Assembly: GCA_019308625.1 (NCBI GenBank)
Contig: JAFDHU010000001.1
Coordinates: forward strand, 1 to 26,825
Direction: 5' to 3'
Length of the DNA stretch: 26,825 nt
Origin: Deltaproteobacteria bacterium
GTDB taxonomy: Bacteria; Desulfobacterota; Desulfobaccia; Desulfobaccales; 0-14-0-80-60-11
The notes under the pieces were generated by a model. The model worked only from the letters and a program-made list of their open reading frames with translations. It ran no database searches and had not been told where the DNA came from. The position numbers were made by a program, and so were the translations under genes. Of this stretch, positions 22,531 through 26,825 are shown in pieces (position 1 is the stretch's first letter; each line of letters opens with the position of its first letter).

Positions 22531-24832
22531 CTGCATGGAAGAAGTGGTTATGGCAGGATTGCAGAACGCCGAGGGAGCCCCTGTGCCCCTTAGGGCGGTG
22601 GCCATCCATGTGGTTGGCCGGGGTCCGGCCTGCCGGGTCACGGTAGCCCAGAAGTATCGCCACGAAGAACCGCGGCCAGTGGAGGCGGTTTACACCTTTC
22701 CCCTGCCCGAGGAGGCCGCGGTGTGCGGCTTTCAGGTGGAGCTGGACGGCCGGGTGCTGACCGGCCGGGTGGAAGACCGGGACAAGTGCGTGGAAATCTA
22801 TGATCAAGCCCTGTCCCAGGGGCACGGGGCCTTTCTGGTGGACCAGGACCGCCCCAATGTCTTCACCGCCTACGTGGGCAATCTCCGCTCCGGAGAGGAG
22901 GTGGTGCTGCGCCTGTCCTACACCGCTCTCCTGAATTGGCTGCCTGACGGCCTGGAGCTCATCATCCCCACCGTGGTGTCGCCCCGGTATTTCCCGCCGG
23001 AGCAGTTGCGGGACATAGACCCGGCCGAGCTGTTCCACCTCACCCCGCCGGCGGTCCTCGGCCCCCTGCCTTACGGCTTCACCCTGACCCTGGACCTGGA
23101 ACTGCCCGGGCGGCTGGCCGGGGTGGAATGCCCCTCCCATCCCCTGCGGTGGGAGCTCACTGATGGCCGAATGAAAGGCGCCTTGACCGGAGAAGCCCGG
23201 ATGGACCAGGATTTCGTTCTGAAAGTGACCCTGGACCAGTCCCGGGAGCCCTTCTGCCTGGCCGCCCGGGAGGCCGACGGCGCCACGGTGCTGCTGGTGG
23301 GGCTGAATCCGGAAGTGCCCCACTCCGCGGCCAAAAAACCGCTGGAAGTCATCTTCCTGGTGGACTGCTCCGGCTCCATGGCCGGGGAAAGCGCCGCCCA
23401 GGCCAGGAACGCTCTGGAGCTGGGCCTTCGGGCCCTGAGACAGGGCGACACCTTCAATATCGTGGCCTTCGGTGATTACTGGCAAGGCTTGTTTGAGGAG
23501 CCGCAGCTCTTCCACCAGGCCACTCTAGAGAAGGCCTCCGGGTTTGTCCAGACCCTGGACGGCCATATGGGGGGCACCGAGATTCTGGCGCCCCTCAAGG
23601 CCGTGCTGCACCGGTCGGTCTCCTCCCGCCCCCGGAAAGTCATCCTGCTCACCGACGGGGAGGTGGCCAATGAGGCGGAGATTATCTCTCTGGCCCAGGA
23701 ACACCGCTCCCATTGCGCCCTCTATCCCGTGGGTCTGGGCCGGGGCCCCAATGCCCATCTCATCCGCACCCTGGCCCGGGTGAGCGGCGGCGCCGCGGCC
23801 TTTGTCCATCCCCAGGCCCGGCTGGAGCCGGTGATGGTGGCTTTGATGGAAAAGGTGACCCGGCCTGCCCTGAATCCGGTGGAAATCCGCTGGGACGGCC
23901 TCACCCCCGACCTCCAGGCCCCCGCTCTGCTGCCGCCCCTGCACCACGGGGAGCACCTTTTGGTTTTGGCCCGCTTCTCCGGCAAGGCCCCCCGCAAAGT
24001 CAAGCTCAAGGCCGGCAACAGCCGCGTCTGGGAGCTGGAGCCCACCGTGCTGGAGAACGGCGAAGACCAGACCCTGCCCCTGCTGCTGGCCCGGGAGGCC
24101 TTAAGGGAGCGGGAGGACCGCCTGCTGGCCTGTCGCTGGCGCTGGCAGCCCGACTCCCGGGTGGTAAAGGAGCTGAAGCGAGAGATTGTGGAGCTGTCCA
24201 CCCGCTATGGGCTTTTGTCTTCCCTTACCAGCTTCCTGGTGGTGGATGAACGGGCGGAAGCCCCCGCCGAGGCGGCGGTCCTGCGGCGCATCCCGGTGGC
24301 CCTGACCCGGGGCTGGGGCGGGATGGAACAGGGTCTGCTTTTTCGCTGGCATCGGACAATCCCTGGGATGCCCTCCCTGCCTTCGGCAAGATTTGAGGAC
24401 TTGGAAGCACACTTTCTCTGCTTGAAAACACCGGTTTCAACTCCCCCAGCCAGACACAGGTTTTACATGAGGCTTGAACCTGACCCGGAAGAGCAGGATT
24501 TCCGCCGCCTCATCCGGGAGCAGGCCGCCGGGGGCTGGTGGTCCTTGACCCCCTGGCTGGCCCAGCAGGTGGGGATGGAGATGGCTGAACTGGAGGAGGC
24601 CGCCGGCAAGCTGCCCTTCTTCCGGACCACGACCCGGCGGGTGGCGGCCACCTTGGCGGCCCTCTATCTCCTCAAGACCCGCTTCCTGAATCGGGAGGAG
24701 GAATGGCGTCTGTCCGCGGCCAAGGCCGAAGCCTGGCTGGAATCTAAAAACCTCATCCTGCCCCCGCCCAGTCCTGACTTCCAGGCTTGGCTGGAACAGG
24801 CCCTGGCCACCGGAGTCTGGGTCGGCCAATAG
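22511..24832 (+). CDS. VIT and von Willebrand factor A domain protein
   Basis: 773 residues from ATG 22511 (AGGAGG at 22496-22501, nine bases upstream). ATG 22535 with GGGAGG ten bases upstream is an alternative. A VIT domain (about 20-145; EAVYTFPLPEEAAVCGFQVE) is followed by a vWA domain with the metal site DCSGS (Asp 285), then HMGGTEILAP and LLTDGEVAN. The segment ELSTRYGLLSSLTSFLVVDE (about 560-579) and a C-terminal domain (about 655-773; EQAAGGWWSLTPWLAQQVGM) follow the architecture of animal VWA5/PARP4-type proteins. No signal peptide or membrane helix is visible, so it is probably cytoplasmic. A divalent-ion-dependent protein-binding or scaffold role is inferred. Confidence 0.92.
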   Translation: MKKGGLNCMEEVVMAGLQNAEGAPVPLRAVAIHVVGRGPACRVTVAQKYRHEEPRPVEAVYTFPLPEEAAVCGFQVELDGRVLTGRVEDRDKCVEIYDQALSQGHGAFLVDQDRPNVFTAYVGNLRSGEEVVLRLSYTALLNWLPDGLELIIPTVVSPRYFPPEQLRDIDPAELFHLTPPAVLGPLPYGFTLTLDLELPGRLAGVECPSHPLRWELTDGRMKGALTGEARMDQDFVLKVTLDQSREPFCLAAREADGATVLLVGLNPEVPHSAAKKPLEVIFLVDCSGSMAGESAAQARNALELGLRALRQGDTFNIVAFGDYWQGLFEEPQLFHQATLEKASGFVQTLDGHMGGTEILAPLKAVLHRSVSSRPRKVILLTDGEVANEAEIISLAQEHRSHCALYPVGLGRGPNAHLIRTLARVSGGAAAFVHPQARLEPVMVALMEKVTRPALNPVEIRWDGLTPDLQAPALLPPLHHGEHLLVLARFSGKAPRKVKLKAGNSRVWELEPTVLENGEDQTLPLLLAREALREREDRLLACRWRWQPDSRVVKELKREIVELSTRYGLLSSLTSFLVVDERAEAPAEAAVLRRIPVALTRGWGGMEQGLLFRWHRTIPGMPSLPSARFEDLEAHFLCLKTPVSTPPARHRFYMRLEPDPEEQDFRRLIREQAAGGWWSLTPWLAQQVGMEMAELEEAAGKLPFFRTTTRRVAATLAALYLLKTRFLNREEEWRLSAAKAEAWLESKNLILPPPSPDFQAWLEQALATGVWVGQ

Positions 24833-24906
24833 CCAGGCGATGAGGGAATGGAAGCATGGCGCAAACCATTATTAATCAGCTTCGCCTTAGATAACTGAAC
24901 AAGAAA

Positions 24907-24939
24907 GAAGGGCGCTTTGCCGAAGGGCAGGCGCCCTTC
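24907..24939 (+). terminator. Hairpin between VIT-vWA and cas3 genes (terminator or regulatory)
   Basis: GAAGGGCGC (24907-24915) and GCGCCCTTC (24931-24939) form a perfect 9-bp stem; the 15-base loop can itself fold (GCC/GGC). TTTT follows only at 24945-24948, after five bases, a weak tail. It could end the MerR/VIT-vWA transcript or lie in the leader of cas3, whose start is 39 bases on. Confidence 0.5.
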
Positions 24940-24977
24940 GCTGATTTTAAGGGCCAAGCAAGCCCCGGAGGCGGACA

Positions 24978-26525
24978 ATGCTTGAGCAATTGTGGGGAAA
25001 AAGGCGGACTGGCCAGGATGAGGAGGCTGTTTCCTTCCATCCTTTGATTTTCCACCTGACAGATGTGGCCGCGGTTGCCCGATGCCTCTGGGAGGAGGTG
25101 TTGGATAGAGGTGCCAGGACCGACATGGCCGCGGCCTTGGGGCTGACTGAGGCCGCTGCCGGGCAGTGGGTGGCCCTTTGGGCGGGGTTGCACGATCTGG
25201 GCAAGGCGAGCCCGGCGTTTCAGGGGAAATGGGCACCGGCCCGAAGGCTGCTGGCCGAAGAAGGGCTTGGTTGCAAGGCCCCTGCCCGTTCGGTGCCGCA
25301 CGGGGTTCTCACAGCCATGTTCTTGCCCCAGCTTTTCAAGGAACTGCATCCCGCCCTTGCGCCTCCCTGGACGGGCCGCCTGGGAGTGGCCCTGGGCGGA
25401 CATCATGGGATCTTCCCCCGTTCGGCGGACTTACTGGCGGTAACCAGAGATGAACAAGGTGGCCGCAGATGGCACCGCCTGCGGGTCGAGCTCTTTCAGG
25501 ATTTCACCCGGCTATGGCGGCTGCCGGAGCTGCCTCCGCCCAGGGCCGCCGACCCGGGCCACGCCTTCTTTCTCCAGCTGGCCGGCCTAGTATGTGTGGC
25601 CGACTGGGTGGCCTCCAATGAACAGTTTTTTCCATTTACTCATCCCTCGGTAGAGATAGGGAGATACCGGGAGCAAGCCTTGAGGCAGGCCGGGGCGGCG
25701 CTTAAGGAGCTAGCCTTCACCGGCTGGCGAGCCCCGTTTGACTTTAAGGATCTGGCCGAGCTTTTTCCGGCCATCGGGGCTCACGGCCTGCGCCCCCTGC
25801 AGGAGACGGTCAGAACTTTCAGCAAAAGTCTAAAAGGGCCGGGCCTCGTCATCCTGGAGGCCCCCATGGGCGAGGGCAAAACTGAAGCGGCTATGTATCT
25901 GGCGGACCGGTGGGCGGTGTTACTTGGGCAGCGGGGCTGCTACTTTGCCCTGCCCACCATGGCCACCAGCAACCAGATGTTCAGTCGGGTGAAGGAGTTT
26001 CTTGGGCGGCGCTACCCCTGGAGTCTGGTCAACCTCCAGCTTCTCCATGGCCATGCTTCGCTGTCCGCGGAATTCCAGGCCCTGCGACAAAAGGCTGACC
26101 GCCTTTTCAGCCCTCAGGATATCGAAACTGAGGAGGATACCGGTCCCCTTCCGGCCGAGGTGGTGGCGGCGGAGTGGTTCACCCGCCGCAAGCGGGGCTT
26201 GCTGGCTCCCTTCGGGGTGGGCACAGTGGACCAGGCCCTTCTGGCGGTGCTCCAGACCCGACACTTCTTTCTGCGCCTGTTCGGCCTCTCCCACAAGACC
26301 GTGGTGGTGGATGAAGTGCACGCTTATGACGCCTACATGACCAAACTTCTGGAGCGTCTGCTGGAGTGGCTGGCGGCCCTGGACTGCTCGGTAGGGGGCT
26401 GGGGGGACAGGCTGGCCCAGGCTTGTCCCCGCCCCAGCAGCCTTATCCCAGGATCACCTGGGTTACCCCTTCCGGTTTGGGTTCACAGCACTTTGATGCC
26501 TCTCCTCAATTTCACCGAACTCTAA
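24978..26525 (+). CDS. cas3: Cas3 HD nuclease-helicase, N-terminal part (frameshifted)
   Basis: This encodes the DNA-degrading nuclease-helicase of a type I CRISPR system, closest in style to type I-E. The HD nuclease residues are all present: His 26 (HLTDVA), His 72-Asp 73 (LHDLGKASPAF), His 109, His 142-His 143 (GGHHG) and Asp 209 (VADW). The helicase follows with Walker A APMGEGKTEAA (295-305), FALPTMATSNQMFSRV and motif II DEVHAYDAYM (445-454). After Val 472 the frame reads into an unrelated tail (GGWGDRLAQACPRP) and stops at 26525, while Cas3 sequence resumes in another frame. Motif III (SAT) is missing. GGAGG (24967-24971) lies six bases before the ATG. Confidence 0.9.
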   Translation: MLEQLWGKRRTGQDEEAVSFHPLIFHLTDVAAVARCLWEEVLDRGARTDMAAALGLTEAAAGQWVALWAGLHDLGKASPAFQGKWAPARRLLAEEGLGCKAPARSVPHGVLTAMFLPQLFKELHPALAPPWTGRLGVALGGHHGIFPRSADLLAVTRDEQGGRRWHRLRVELFQDFTRLWRLPELPPPRAADPGHAFFLQLAGLVCVADWVASNEQFFPFTHPSVEIGRYREQALRQAGAALKELAFTGWRAPFDFKDLAELFPAIGAHGLRPLQETVRTFSKSLKGPGLVILEAPMGEGKTEAAMYLADRWAVLLGQRGCYFALPTMATSNQMFSRVKEFLGRRYPWSLVNLQLLHGHASLSAEFQALRQKADRLFSPQDIETEEDTGPLPAEVVAAEWFTRRKRGLLAPFGVGTVDQALLAVLQTRHFFLRLFGLSHKTVVVDEVHAYDAYMTKLLERLLEWLAALDCSVGGWGDRLAQACPRPSSLIPGSPGLPLPVWVHSTLMPLLNFTEL

Positions 26526-26825
26526 CCTTAACGTGGGTCAACGGTCGCCTACCATCCGAGGATTCACCAGAATTTCTCCTGGGGATGAAGCTCCAAGAGG
26601 CTCTGCGACAAGGAGGCTGCGCCGCAGTCATCTGCAACACCGTCGGCCGGGCCCAAGAAGTTTATACTGCTTTGAAAGGCTATTTCCCGGGGCAAGACGC
26701 CGGCGATGGCGGGCCGGAGATAGACCTTTTCCATGCCCGCTTCCTTTTCCAGGGGCGGGAAGCACGGGAGCAGCGCTGCCTGCGGCGTTTTGGCAAGCCG
26801 GAGGGACAGGTGGAAGGGAGCGCCG
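26396..26825 (+). pseudogene. cas3: cas3, continuation in a shifted frame; 3' end outside window
   Basis: In the frame one step off the first part, an open stretch runs from about 26396 to the window edge without a stop. It reads QQPYPRITWVTPSG, then TLTLTWVNGRLPSEDSPEF, then GGCAAVICNTVGRAQEVYTA and EIDLFHARFLFQGREAREQR. These are Cas3 helicase C-terminal elements: VICNTVGRAQEVY is motif IV and LFHARF a conserved block after it. It therefore belongs to the same gene as the preceding part. No independent start with a ribosome site was seen. The remaining C-terminal domain and any other cas genes lie beyond the window. Confidence 0.8.

Noticed and set aside
24833..26825. CRISPR array near cas3
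   Set aside because: No regularly spaced direct repeats of 25-40 bases were seen here or elsewhere in the window; an array may lie beyond the right edge.

Overview
The window is GC-rich chromosomal DNA from a bacterium. The gene mix suggests a deltaproteobacterial lineage such as Desulfobacterota: a branched-chain amino-acid ABC operon, a sigma-54 two-component pair of the kind common in sulfate reducers, a TauE/SafE permease paired with a TIGR02186-type membrane protein, several universal stress proteins and a type I-E-like Cas3. The lineage is inferred from gene content only; no rRNA or marker gene is present.

Layout. (1) 37-4908, plus strand: livKHMGF-like uptake system with binding protein, two permeases and two ATPases. 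(2) 5178-8468: a small secreted protein, a convergent L,D-transpeptidase, a glycine-zipper lipoprotein behind a sigma-54-like promoter, and a NahK-like sugar kinase with a strong sigma-70 promoter. (3) 8721-16581, minus strand: eight tightly packed genes in transcription order Usp, TauE/SafE permease, TIGR02186 protein, PEP-synthase-like protein without a PEP/pyruvate barrel, CheY-like receiver, then three tandem-domain Usp or Usp-like proteins. A good intrinsic terminator ends the run at 8706-8742. (4) 16760-19559, minus strand: overlapping genes for a membrane histidine kinase and an NtrC-type sigma-54 activator. Between this pair and the eight-gene run lie a -24/-12 promoter candidate and two copies of a 15-bp palindrome, GTTTCAnnATGAAAT or close to it, 52 bp apart. 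They sit where activator sites are expected. (5) 19854-24832: a WYL regulator divergent from a DUF6569/ARPP-1 protein, then a MerR regulator with its own operator and promoter, followed by a VIT-vWA protein. (6) 24978 to the end: cas3, broken by a frameshift with apparent loss of helicase motif III, continuing off the window in another frame.

How it fits together. The most interesting unit is regions 3 and 4. The sequence supports a model in which the kinase and activator switch on a sigma-54 operon of stress-protein, anion-export and phosphotransfer genes. I know of no established name or function for this combined module. Region 5 and the cas3 remnant look like accessory or regulatory genes, but their functional connection is not shown. 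No CRISPR array, tRNA, rRNA or insertion sequence was found.
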